From: Marixanthomonas ophiurae
GTDB lineage: Bacteria; Bacteroidota; Bacteroidia; Flavobacteriales; Flavobacteriaceae
DNA length: 64,000 nucleotides
Reading direction: 5' to 3'
NCBI RefSeq assembly: GCF_003413745.1
Contig: NZ_QVID01000001.1
Coordinates: 1,674,001-1,738,000 of the forward strand
Shown here: in pieces, positions 46,112 through 54,253 of the stretch
Position numbering within the stretch: position 1 is the first letter of the stretch
How the letters are laid out: every line of letters begins with the position of its first letter
Made by a program: the position numbers and the translations under genes
Notes under the pieces: model-generated
The model's database searches: none
Told to the model about the DNA's origin: nothing
The model's input: the letters and a program-made list of their open reading frames with translations, nothing else

Positions 46112-46147
46112 AAAGCATGGGGGCATTTTAAAAATGCCCTTATGCTT
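46112..46147 (+). other. Stable hairpin between csgA and csgB
   Basis: AAGCAT...GGGCATTTT pairs with AAAATGCCC...ATGCTT. It is followed by AATTAAAAG, not a T-run. It may protect or end the csgA message while letting some transcripts continue into csgB-G. Confidence 0.65.
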
Positions 46148-46217
46148 AATTAAAAGACAATAAATTCTTATATTTACTTAAAGAATTGTTGTTTTATAAC
46201 AATAAAAAGCAATAGAG

Positions 46218-46745
46218 ATGAAAAATTTAACTAAAATACTGTTTGTACTAGTGTTTTCATTTTTTAGTATTGCTACTGCATTCTCCCAAACTTACTCGAA
46301 GGAAAACCAAAATGCTATTGAAAACCTTCAAAATAAAGCTGTTCAGCTTAACTATATATCTTCCCAACAATCACAAATTAACGCTACAAGGAGTACAGTA
46401 GCAACTGCTAATAATGTATTTGTACAACAAGTCGGAAACTATAACAGAATAGTTTCAAATACAAAATCTGATAGAAGTGATATCAATCTTTTTCAGAATG
46501 GAAACAACAATGATATTTTTTTGAAAATCAATGCCGGTACTATTAATGAAAAAGTAGTGCAAAATGGCAATAACCATAGCTTTATAGATTTTAGCCCTTT
46601 ACGTTCAAATGTTCACGAAGGACAGATTTTACAAACGGGCAATGGTCAAAACTTAAGGTGGTATGGATCTAATTCCCTTTCAGAAAAGCTAAAAGTATCA
46701 ATGAAAGGAAATGGGCAAACCCTTACTATCCGTAATTTTAATTAA
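46218..46745 (+). CDS. csgB: Curlin-repeat protein, probable CsgB-like nucleator
   Basis: 175 residues with a signal peptide (1-23). After a helical, polar N-terminal stretch (25-65) come about five irregular curlin motifs: FVQQVGNYNRI, LFQNGNNNDI, VVQNGNNHSFI, ILQTGNGQNLRW and MKGNGQTLTI. The repeats are longer (about 22-24 residues) and contain Lys, Arg and Trp, in contrast to the uncharged, regular csgA product. That contrast and the gene order fit the surface nucleator that seeds the major subunit, which is an inference. It ends 2 bases before the CsgE-like start. Confidence 0.8.
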   Translation: MKNLTKILFVLVFSFFSIATAFSQTYSKENQNAIENLQNKAVQLNYISSQQSQINATRSTVATANNVFVQQVGNYNRIVSNTKSDRSDINLFQNGNNNDIFLKINAGTINEKVVQNGNNHSFIDFSPLRSNVHEGQILQTGNGQNLRWYGSNSLSEKLKVSMKGNGQTLTIRNFN

Positions 46746-46747
46746 AC

Positions 46748-47533
46748 ATGTTTTGTATAGTGCACACATACAGCATACTAATGCTTATGTTGCTATGTTC
46801 AATAAATGCTTTTTCTCAATTTTATAATAAAGAGGTAGAAGCTAAAATTGAAACAGTGACTAATACAGAGTTTATTGAGATTTCCGGTACTGCTTTAAAT
46901 AAGACCAATGTAGATCAAAGTCTTCGTTATGAGTTGTCTGTTTTCAAAAAAAGTTTGACTAGTAACTCGAAAACTAAGCAAAGTGGCAGGTTTGTTTTAA
47001 AAGCAGGTGAAAAGAAAGATTTGTCTAAAACCACTATAAATGCAAAAGAAAAAGATGAAATAATACTTTTACTTTTAATTTATGATATTCAAGATAACTT
47101 AATAGGTAAAGATCGAATTGTTTTTAACGATAAAAAGCCTGACACTAAAATCATTGCTGAGAAAATAGATATTGAAACAGATAAAGCTGAAAGTGTTGAT
47201 GGTGATGTTAATAGAACCAGTTATGGAATTGAATTAAAAGGAATTGTCGTAGAAGAAACTAAAACCAAACCAGGACGCGATTTTTTTAAAATGTTTTCTT
47301 CAAAATATAATTTTTATAAAATAAATGGAGAAAAAGTAGTCACTGTTAGCGAAGTCTTGGCATTAGGTATTAATACCAAAATAGAAATTGAAGTTGGTGA
47401 TAAAGTGGTTTTGGAGTTTTTTCTTAGCCCCAGAAATGAGTACTTAAAGACCATGGCAGATCAAGCCATAAACGTGGTAAATAGATATTTTATAAATTTA
47501 CGTAACGATAAAGAACAAATAAACAGATATTAA
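46748..47533 (+). CDS. csgE: CsgE-domain secretion factor with an N-terminal CsgC/CsgH-like domain
   Basis: 261 residues. After a signal peptide (1-23) residues about 28-127 resemble the immunoglobulin-like CsgH/CsgC fold: LRYELSVFKKSL, TKQSGRFVLKAGEKKDLS and IILLLLIYD. Residues about 155-255 are CsgE: GIELKGIVVEETKTKPGRDFFKMFSSKYNFY and VGDKVVLEFFLSPRNEYL. CsgE caps the CsgG pore and selects cargo. CsgC/CsgH proteins stop subunits polymerising in the periplasm. Joining the two would put chaperone and gate in one protein. It starts 2 bases after csgB and ends 11 bases before csgF. Confidence 0.85.
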   Translation: MFCIVHTYSILMLMLLCSINAFSQFYNKEVEAKIETVTNTEFIEISGTALNKTNVDQSLRYELSVFKKSLTSNSKTKQSGRFVLKAGEKKDLSKTTINAKEKDEIILLLLIYDIQDNLIGKDRIVFNDKKPDTKIIAEKIDIETDKAESVDGDVNRTSYGIELKGIVVEETKTKPGRDFFKMFSSKYNFYKINGEKVVTVSEVLALGINTKIEIEVGDKVVLEFFLSPRNEYLKTMADQAINVVNRYFINLRNDKEQINRY

Positions 47534-47544
47534 CAACCTAAAAA

Positions 47545-47946
47545 ATGAAAAATTTTATACCCCTTATTATTTTTTTAATAGCAACTGCTTCTTATGGACA
47601 ACAACTTGTTTACAAGCCTGTAAACCCTAATTTTGGTGGAGACCCTTTCAATTACCAAATGTTGTTGAGCTCTGCGGATGCCCAAAACACTTTTAAAGAT
47701 CCATCTTTACAAGAAGATGAACAGTCTGAACTTGATGCATTTAAAGAAAGTTTAAATAGACAATTATTAGATCAGATTTCTAGTCAATTGCTTATTGAGC
47801 AACTTGGTGACGATGTTTTAGCTCCAGGAACCTCAAATTTTGGAAGCTTAGAGTTAGAAGTGTATGAGTCTTCTGAAGGATTAGTAATAAATATATTAGA
47901 TACCAGCAATGGTGATCAAACCCAAATTGTAGTGCCAACAAATTAA
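47545..47946 (+). CDS. csgF: Curli assembly protein CsgF
   Basis: 133 residues with a signal peptide (1-18) followed at once by LVYKPVNPNFGGDPFNYQMLLSSADAQN. This is the CsgF N-terminal segment that, in E. coli, inserts into the CsgG channel and forms a second constriction. The remaining part is helical with a C-terminal beta region (LELEVYESSEGLVINILD). Length matches E. coli CsgF (138). It ends 5 bases before csgG. Confidence 0.92.
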   Translation: MKNFIPLIIFLIATASYGQQLVYKPVNPNFGGDPFNYQMLLSSADAQNTFKDPSLQEDEQSELDAFKESLNRQLLDQISSQLLIEQLGDDVLAPGTSNFGSLELEVYESSEGLVINILDTSNGDQTQIVVPTN

Positions 47947-47951
47947 AGCTT

Positions 47952-49367
47952 ATGATAAAAATCACAAAAAACATATTAATTGGTTGTAGCTTAATGATCT
48001 TAATGAGTTGTGGAGGGTATTTTAATCAACCGGTTGGTCCACAGAAAGCAAGAATAGGCGAAATTAGTTCACAAACCAAAAGACTGGAAGCTTTACCAGA
48101 ACCTGCCGAGCCTATAATTGTTGGGGTATACAATTTTAAAGACCAAACCGGACAGTATAAGTCTATAGAAGCTGGTAGTACATTTAGTACGGCAATAACC
48201 CAAGGCGCTACCACAATCCTTACCAAGGCTTTGGAAGACTCAAAATGGTTTAGGCCAATAGAGCGAGAAAACTTAAGTAATTTACTTAATGAAAGAAATA
48301 TTATTGAAACAACCAGAAAACAATATGCTGACCCTACAAACAAGGCTCCACAACGTTTAAATCCGTTACTGTTTGCAGGTATACTTTTAGAAGGCGGAGT
48401 GGTTTCTTATGATACAAATTTACTTACAGGAGGTGCTGGAGCAAGATATTTTGGAGTAGGCGGGTCAACACAATACCGTCAAGATAGAATTACTGTTTAC
48501 TTAAGAGCTATTTCGACCGGAAGCGGTGAAGTTTTAAAAACTGTATATGTTTCAAAAACTATTTTATCGCAAGCGGTAGACGTCGGTATTTTTAGATATG
48601 TAAACTTTAAAAGATTACTTGAGGCTGAAACGGGTTTCACTAAAAATGAACCCACACAACTTGCTGTACAAGCAGCTATAGAAAAAGCTGTAGAAATGCT
48701 TATTATAGAAGGTGTTCAAGATAAGTTGTGGTCTACCAAAGAAGGAGCAGAAAAAAATAAAGAACTAGTAGAAAGTTACCTTTTAGATAAAGAGTTGGAA
48801 GAGTCTACAGGGTTGTATGAACGTGCTTTTCAAAAAAATAACTATAACCATACTATTAACTTAGCTTTGGGATCAACCTATATAGATGGGGATTTTTCTA
48901 CAGCAGAACCAGATTTCAAATCAGAACTGGGCTATACTTATCATTTTACTCCAATGTTTGGTATTGGAGGTGACTTACAGTTATTTAGGTTGTACTCTTC
49001 ACCCAATAATAGATACTGGTGGTTGTCACAAAATTTAGATTTAAAACTGAGAGTGTTACCACACGATAAACTAACGCCTATTATTTATGGAGGTCCAGGC
49101 TTTATGGTTTTTGTTGATGATTCCCCTTCAAAATTTCTGCAAGAACTTGATTCTTTCTTTAAATTAAAAGCTGGACTTGGATTACAGTACAAATTATCAG
49201 AAAGGCTTTCTTTAGAATTAAATGGAGACTTTAATAAAGTGTTTTCAGACAAGATAGACAACGAGTTTCAAGGTACAAGAGACGATTTTTATTATAATTT
49301 TGGGTTTGGAGTCAATTATAACTTTGGTTTCGGCCAAAAGAAAGTTAAACCAAACAATGCTAAATAA
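47952..49367 (+). CDS. csgG: Curli secretion channel CsgG with a C-terminal outer-membrane barrel domain
   Basis: 471 residues. The lipobox gives Cys20 (MILMSCGGY). Residues about 50-262 are CsgG: VGVYNFKDQTGQYK, TILTKALEDSKWFRPIERENLSNLLNERNI, FAGILLEGGVVSYD and YLRAISTGSGEVLKTVYVSKT. E. coli CsgG (277 residues) ends there. Here a linker leads to about 165 further residues (300-463) of alternating amphipathic strands (LGYTYHFTPMFGIGGDLQLF, FKLKAGLGLQYKLSERLSLE, YYNFGFGVNYNFGFG), which look like an eight-stranded OmpA/OmpW-type barrel. A basic tail, KKVKPNNAK, closes it. Confidence 0.9.
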   Translation: MIKITKNILIGCSLMILMSCGGYFNQPVGPQKARIGEISSQTKRLEALPEPAEPIIVGVYNFKDQTGQYKSIEAGSTFSTAITQGATTILTKALEDSKWFRPIERENLSNLLNERNIIETTRKQYADPTNKAPQRLNPLLFAGILLEGGVVSYDTNLLTGGAGARYFGVGGSTQYRQDRITVYLRAISTGSGEVLKTVYVSKTILSQAVDVGIFRYVNFKRLLEAETGFTKNEPTQLAVQAAIEKAVEMLIIEGVQDKLWSTKEGAEKNKELVESYLLDKELEESTGLYERAFQKNNYNHTINLALGSTYIDGDFSTAEPDFKSELGYTYHFTPMFGIGGDLQLFRLYSSPNNRYWWLSQNLDLKLRVLPHDKLTPIIYGGPGFMVFVDDSPSKFLQELDSFFKLKAGLGLQYKLSERLSLELNGDFNKVFSDKIDNEFQGTRDDFYYNFGFGVNYNFGFGQKKVKPNNAK

Positions 49368-49373
49368 TTTGCT

Positions 49374-50876
49374 ATGAAAGCTAACTATATAAATATAACA
49401 CTATTCGGAATTCTATTTTTGCTCATTTTTTCTTGTAGCGAAGATAAAATTGGTGAAAACCAGACAGGTTCCATAACTGGAAAAGTTGTGGAAGTGGGTA
49501 CAAACACTCCTGTCGAAAATGCAAGGGTTTCATCACAGCCTTTAACGAGCACAATTTTTACAGATGAAACAGGAAAGTTCGTACTTGAAAATGTACCAGT
49601 TGGTGAATACTCAGTAGAAGCACGTAAAGATGGATTTTTAGGTGGTTTTGAACCAGCTAACGTAACTTCTAGTAAACCAGTAAATGTAATCTTTGAACTT
49701 GAACTATCAACAGCCGATAACAAGCCACCCTCTACACCTGTTTTGTTGTCACCTGGAGATGGTGTAACTTTGCAAAGTATAGAGGTTGAATTTGCTTGGG
49801 ACTCTACAGATCCAGATGATGATGATTTAACTTATTCAATAGAATTGCGAAATGATATTGACGAAGAGGTGTTAATGTTTGAAAATATAACAGACACTAC
49901 CTTTGTTTATTCAACATTAACTTTGGGTGCCAAATACTTTTGGCAAGTTACCGTAACAGATGAAATTAATGACCCTGTAAAAAGCCCAGTTCGCTCTTTT
50001 GATGTCATAAACGCACCGGTGGATAATAGATTTCTTTTTGTTAGAAACATAGATGGAAACAATGTAATATTCTCTGCAGATGAAGAAGGAGCAGAATTTC
50101 AGTTGACTTCAAAAGACAAAAATAGTTATAGACCAAGAAGAAATGTAGCAGCAAATAGAATTGCTTATTTACAGACCGACGGGGCAGATGTTGATATTTA
50201 TACAATGGCCCGTGATGGTACCGATAAACAACGTGTAACAAACCTTGTGAGGCCTAAAGGGTTTGACTTAGCCGAAATTAATATTTCTTGGCCACCTACC
50301 AGTGATATGATTTATTTTCCAAGGTTTGATAAGCTCTACAGAATAAACTCAAACGGACAAGGTTTGGACCAAGTATATAAAACCCCAGATGGTTCATTTA
50401 TCTCTGAAGTAGATGTAAGCGAAAACGATGATATTATTGCCCTAAAAACAAATAACATAAATGGATATGATATTTCTATATTTACTATAGATTTTGAAGG
50501 CAATGTGTTGAACAATATTCTTTCAGGAGTTGATGGTGGCGCAAGTGGTCTTAATCTTTCAGTTACCAATCAAATGGTACTTTATTCTTATGATGTTTCT
50601 GGCTATGAAAGCAATAATTATAGACGATTAAACTCTAGAATGTTTGTTTATGATATGGTTGAAGATACAAATACCGATATTTCTGATCAAAAACCAAACG
50701 GCACCAATGACCTAGAGCCAATATTTTCACCAAATGAAGCTGAAGTTATTTTTACAAACACTTCAAATGATGGTATATCGCAAAGAGATATTTATACAGT
50801 AGAAGTAGATCCAGGTGAACAAGGTGTTGAACGCTTATTACTATATGAAAATGCTTTTATGCCCGATTGGGAATAA
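49374..50876 (+). CDS. Curli-operon lipoprotein: carboxypeptidase-like, Ig/FN3-like and beta-propeller domains
   Basis: 500 residues. The lipobox Cys21 (LLIFSCSED) is followed by a carboxypeptidase regulatory-like domain (32-111: TGSITGKVVEVGTNTPVENARV), an Ig/FN3-like domain (about 117-212: PPSTPVLLSPGDG, YFWQVTVTDE) and a WD40/TolB-like beta-propeller (about 218-500) with blade motifs such as DIYTMARDGTDKQRVTN and DIYTVEVDPGEQGVERL. It starts 6 bases after csgG and ends at the operon terminator, so it belongs to the curli operon. No E. coli Csg protein resembles it. A surface role in anchoring or shaping the fibre is inferred. Confidence 0.82.
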   Translation: MKANYINITLFGILFLLIFSCSEDKIGENQTGSITGKVVEVGTNTPVENARVSSQPLTSTIFTDETGKFVLENVPVGEYSVEARKDGFLGGFEPANVTSSKPVNVIFELELSTADNKPPSTPVLLSPGDGVTLQSIEVEFAWDSTDPDDDDLTYSIELRNDIDEEVLMFENITDTTFVYSTLTLGAKYFWQVTVTDEINDPVKSPVRSFDVINAPVDNRFLFVRNIDGNNVIFSADEEGAEFQLTSKDKNSYRPRRNVAANRIAYLQTDGADVDIYTMARDGTDKQRVTNLVRPKGFDLAEINISWPPTSDMIYFPRFDKLYRINSNGQGLDQVYKTPDGSFISEVDVSENDDIIALKTNNINGYDISIFTIDFEGNVLNNILSGVDGGASGLNLSVTNQMVLYSYDVSGYESNNYRRLNSRMFVYDMVEDTNTDISDQKPNGTNDLEPIFSPNEAEVIFTNTSNDGISQRDIYTVEVDPGEQGVERLLLYENAFMPDWE

Positions 50877-50898
50877 TATAATGACTAACCAAAATTAA

Positions 50899-50930
50899 AA
50901 AAGCGTCCTGCATTTCCGGGACGTTTTTTA
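50899..50930 (+). terminator. Terminator of the curli operon
   Basis: GCGTCC and GGACGT arms with a TTTTTT tail. Confidence 0.85.
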
Positions 50931-50935
50931 TTACT

Positions 50936-50943
50936 TATTTTTG
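50936..50943 (+). promoter_or_regulatory. Putative -7 element of purM (TATTTTTG)
   Basis: Exact TAnnTTTG, 19 bases before the purM start and directly after the curli terminator. Confidence 0.55.
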
Positions 50944-50962
50944 CAGTTGAAAATATATTGCT

Positions 50963-52144
50963 ATGAGTGAAGAAGTTTCAAAAAGGTATGCAAAGCGAGG
51001 TGTTTCAGCTTCAAAGGAGGATGTACACAAAGCTATTAAAAATGTGGACAAAGGGTTATTTCCTAGCGCTTTTTGTAAAATTGTTCCAGATTACCTTACA
51101 GGAGATGATGATTACTGTCTGGTTATGCATGCAGATGGAGCCGGAACAAAATCTTCTCTGGCGTATATGTATTGGAAAGAAACCGGAGACGTATCCGTAT
51201 GGAAAGGGATTGCCCAAGACGCATTGATTATGAATGTGGACGATCTTCTTTGCGTGGGTGCCACCGATAATATTATGCTATCTTCTACTATTGGACGAAA
51301 TAAAAATATGATTTCGGGTGATGTGATTTCAGCAATTATTAATGGCACGGAAGAACTTATTTCAGATATTAAAAAACATGGCGTTTCCATCCACTCTACG
51401 GGTGGTGAAACGGCAGATGTTGGTGATTTGGTTCGTACTATTATTGTTGATTCTACGGTAACTGCAAGAATAAAACGCAGTAATGTTATTGACAATGCAA
51501 ATATTAAAGCTGGTGATGTTATTGTTGGTTTGGAATCTTTTGGGCAGGCTACTTATGAAACCGAATATAACGGTGGTATGGGAAGTAATGGATTGACATC
51601 TGCACGACATGATGTGTTCCATAACTATTTAGCAAAAAAATATCCGGAAAGTTTCGATGCTTCCGTTCCTGATGATTTGGTGTATTCTGGCTCAAAAAAA
51701 TTAACCGATCCAATAGCCGAAACCTCTCTTGATGCGGGTAAATTAGTATTATCCCCAACCCGTACATACGCTCCTGTTATTAAAAAAATACTAGCTCAAT
51801 TTACTAATAAGCAAATTCATGGAATGGTACATTGTAGCGGAGGAGCGCAGACTAAAATTCTTCATTTTGTAGAAAATCTTCATATTATAAAAGATAATTT
51901 ATTTGAAGTTCCGCCTTTATTTAAACTCATACAGCAGGAGAGTAAAACGGATTGGAAAGAAATGTACCAAGTTTTTAATATGGGGCACCGTATGGAACTA
52001 TACGTTCCAAAGGAAATAGCTTCAGAAATTATTAAAATTTCTAAGTCTTTTGATATTGATGCACAGATTATTGGGCGCGTAGAAGCTTCAGGTGAAAAGA
52101 AATTGACAATAAACACATCTCAAGGTAGTTTTATCTATAAGTAA
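50963..52144 (+). CDS. purM: Phosphoribosylformylglycinamidine cyclo-ligase (AIR synthase)
   Basis: Closes the imidazole ring in purine synthesis. 393 residues with VMHADGAGTKSSLAYMYW, NVDDLLCVGA and STGGETADVGDLVRT, the ATP and substrate motifs of PurM. It is about 45 residues longer than E. coli PurM, as in other Bacteroidota. It begins after the curli terminator with its own promoter. The DUF3078 gene follows 22 bases downstream. Confidence 0.93.
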   Translation: MSEEVSKRYAKRGVSASKEDVHKAIKNVDKGLFPSAFCKIVPDYLTGDDDYCLVMHADGAGTKSSLAYMYWKETGDVSVWKGIAQDALIMNVDDLLCVGATDNIMLSSTIGRNKNMISGDVISAIINGTEELISDIKKHGVSIHSTGGETADVGDLVRTIIVDSTVTARIKRSNVIDNANIKAGDVIVGLESFGQATYETEYNGGMGSNGLTSARHDVFHNYLAKKYPESFDASVPDDLVYSGSKKLTDPIAETSLDAGKLVLSPTRTYAPVIKKILAQFTNKQIHGMVHCSGGAQTKILHFVENLHIIKDNLFEVPPLFKLIQQESKTDWKEMYQVFNMGHRMELYVPKEIASEIIKISKSFDIDAQIIGRVEASGEKKLTINTSQGSFIYK

Positions 52145-52166
52145 AAACATACTTTATTTTTTTTTG

Positions 52167-53285
52167 ATGATGCGATTTGTGATTGTTTTATTGTTAATGC
52201 TACCTATAATAGGATTGGCACAAGAGGATAGCGAAAGAGGATACGTTTTTATACTTAATACACTCCATGCGGAAAATCCAGTATATTTTCATACTCCAGT
52301 TCCTCAAGAAAAGAAAAGAGATCCCGTTTTAGCTGTTAATAGTTTGCAAAGGAAAAGGCCTGTTTTTTTTCGCGTTCCATTAAAACCTAAACCTATTAAA
52401 AGAAGAAGTGTCTATGGATTCGTGAAACCTACTTTGTGGGGCTCCTATAATAGAATAGGTGTTAATGTTAGTGAAGTAGCTTTTGTTAATTGGAACGCTG
52501 GTGGTGTGAGTTCTGTTTCAGGATTAGTAGAGGTAGATTTAAAGCGAACTTATAAAACCAAAAATACCCGTTGGAAAAACGAGCTTTTGGCCAAGTACGG
52601 TATCAATAAACAAAAAGAATTAGGTTTAAGAAAAACAGAAGACAATATTGAACTGAACAGCTCATTCGGATTTAGAAATGACAGTCTTACCAATCTTTAC
52701 TATACAGCTAAGTTAAGGTTTGCCACTCAATTTTCTAATGGTTATGAGTACCCAGATACCTCAAACGAAATTTCTACAGTATTTTCTCCTGCTTATCTTT
52801 TTTTAGGAGTAGGTACGGAATATGGTGCTAATGACGGTAACTTATCTGTTTATACTTCTCCATTAACAGTAAAATCTACCATAGTTTTAGATCAAGAGTT
52901 GGCAAATAATGGTGCCTTTGGTGTTACGCCAGCAGTTTTAAATGATCAGGGTGAAGTTGTAGAAGAAGGTGATAATCTGCTTACTCAAATGGGTATTTTA
53001 ATCACCAGTGAATATAAAGCTGAAATATTTAAAAATGTTAGCCTCTCAAACAAAGTGACTTTATATACCGATTATTTGGATGATTTTGGTAATATAGATG
53101 TTGATTGGCAAATAGATTTCAACTTCCAAGTAAACCACTTTATAGTGGCTAATCTTGGTTCTCATTTTAAATATGACAATGATATAAAAATGACGGTGGA
53201 GAATGAAGAAGGTGAACTAATTGAGCAAGGTCCTATTGCTCAATGGAAACAGCAATTGGGCATTGGTGTGATAGTTGAGTTATAA
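52167..53285 (+). CDS. DUF3078 outer-membrane-type protein
   Basis: 372 residues with a signal peptide ending near GLAQ. The DUF3078 region is visible: GVNVSEVAFVNWNAGGVSSVSGLVEV, TRWKNELLAKYGINKQKELG, KTEDNIELNSSFGF. The many alternating strands suggest an outer-membrane beta-barrel. Function is unknown. Start: a TTG at 52164 precedes ATG at 52167 and 52170; I take the first ATG. A weak hairpin with T-run follows at 53297-53318. Confidence 0.85.
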   Translation: MMRFVIVLLLMLPIIGLAQEDSERGYVFILNTLHAENPVYFHTPVPQEKKRDPVLAVNSLQRKRPVFFRVPLKPKPIKRRSVYGFVKPTLWGSYNRIGVNVSEVAFVNWNAGGVSSVSGLVEVDLKRTYKTKNTRWKNELLAKYGINKQKELGLRKTEDNIELNSSFGFRNDSLTNLYYTAKLRFATQFSNGYEYPDTSNEISTVFSPAYLFLGVGTEYGANDGNLSVYTSPLTVKSTIVLDQELANNGAFGVTPAVLNDQGEVVEEGDNLLTQMGILITSEYKAEIFKNVSLSNKVTLYTDYLDDFGNIDVDWQIDFNFQVNHFIVANLGSHFKYDNDIKMTVENEEGELIEQGPIAQWKQQLGIGVIVEL

Positions 53286-53296
53286 TTTTGCTTTCA

Positions 53297-53320
53297 TAAA
53301 ACCCTTTTTCAGGTTTTTTC
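53297..53320 (+). terminator. Probable terminator after the DUF3078 gene
   Basis: AAAACC and GGTTTT arms around CTTTTTCA with a TTTTTT end; short stem. Confidence 0.55.
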
Positions 53321-53368
53321 GTACATTTAATAAGTTTAACTAACTTTTTAACTACTAATAACCAAATT

Positions 53369-54103
53369 ATGACTTCTCATTACTTGCCTAGCAAGTACAT
53401 CAAGCTAACTATTGTTGCTGTGATGTTACTTGTGATGAACATCTTTGTTGTTCAATATTTTGAAATTGATAAAAGCCGAATTTTACGCGTAGTTTCAGTA
53501 CTTTCCTTGTTTTTGTTTTTCTTATATTACAAATCTTATTCAGAAAAATTAATTCTTGTTGCTCTTGCTTTGTTTGCAACTAGGGATATTATGATTTTAG
53601 ATTATGAAAATAGTTTGTTTAAAACTATTTCTTTTATGCTAACAATTGCGGCATACTCTTCAATTTTACTACTAACCCTTAAAAAGCTTAAAATCTCAAA
53701 ATCTACTCCAATAATAATATTATTAGTTACCATACTTATTTTATTAAATGTTTTTAATGTGTATTATCTTTCTGATATTATAAAAAGTGGTCTGGACAAC
53801 CAGTTGCAATTCGTTTTGTTTTTTATACAAGGCGGCGTGTTAATATTGTTAGGCTTTGCCGCTTTTATGTATAACGAACGCTTTCAGGGTAAAACGCCAT
53901 TGATATACCTATATATGGTGTTGTGTTTTGTATTATCAGATTGCTTTGGTTTAGGTGCTTATTTTTATGAGGCGCAATTGGCTTATTTTCCCGAACGTGT
54001 TTTCTATCTTTTGGCCATTGTTTTCTTAGTCAATTTCGCACTAAATACAAAAACACAAAAAGAAGAGGGTATTTTACTTACTGAAAAAGAATACATTCTC
54101 TAA
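53369..54103 (+). CDS. Integral membrane protein, possibly YhhN-like
   Basis: 244 residues with about eight closely spaced membrane helices (from residue 10 to 225) and a short charged C-terminus (KTQKEEGILLTEKEYIL). The helix count, the ATRDIMILDYE position after helix 3 and the GLGAYFYEAQLAYFPERVFYLLAI segment recall the YhhN/TMEM86 (lysoplasmalogenase) family, but the match is weak. I would call it an uncharacterised membrane protein. It is monocistronic by spacing. Confidence 0.65.
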   Translation: MTSHYLPSKYIKLTIVAVMLLVMNIFVVQYFEIDKSRILRVVSVLSLFLFFLYYKSYSEKLILVALALFATRDIMILDYENSLFKTISFMLTIAAYSSILLLTLKKLKISKSTPIIILLVTILILLNVFNVYYLSDIIKSGLDNQLQFVLFFIQGGVLILLGFAAFMYNERFQGKTPLIYLYMVLCFVLSDCFGLGAYFYEAQLAYFPERVFYLLAIVFLVNFALNTKTQKEEGILLTEKEYIL

Positions 54104-54205
54104 ACTGTTAATACAATCGATAAAACCGCATACTATTATTGATGTGCTTGTGTAAAAAAATATTTCTTTGATTTCTATACAAAAGAAATATTCTTCAAAT
54201 TATCG

Positions 54206-54213
54206 TAAATTTG
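54206..54213 (+). promoter_or_regulatory. Putative -7 element of prfA (TAAATTTG)
   Basis: Exact TAnnTTTG, 40 bases before the chosen start codon. Confidence 0.5.
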
Positions 54214-54253
54214 TATCCTCTTGCTCCAACAGCAGGTTATTATAAAAAACAAT

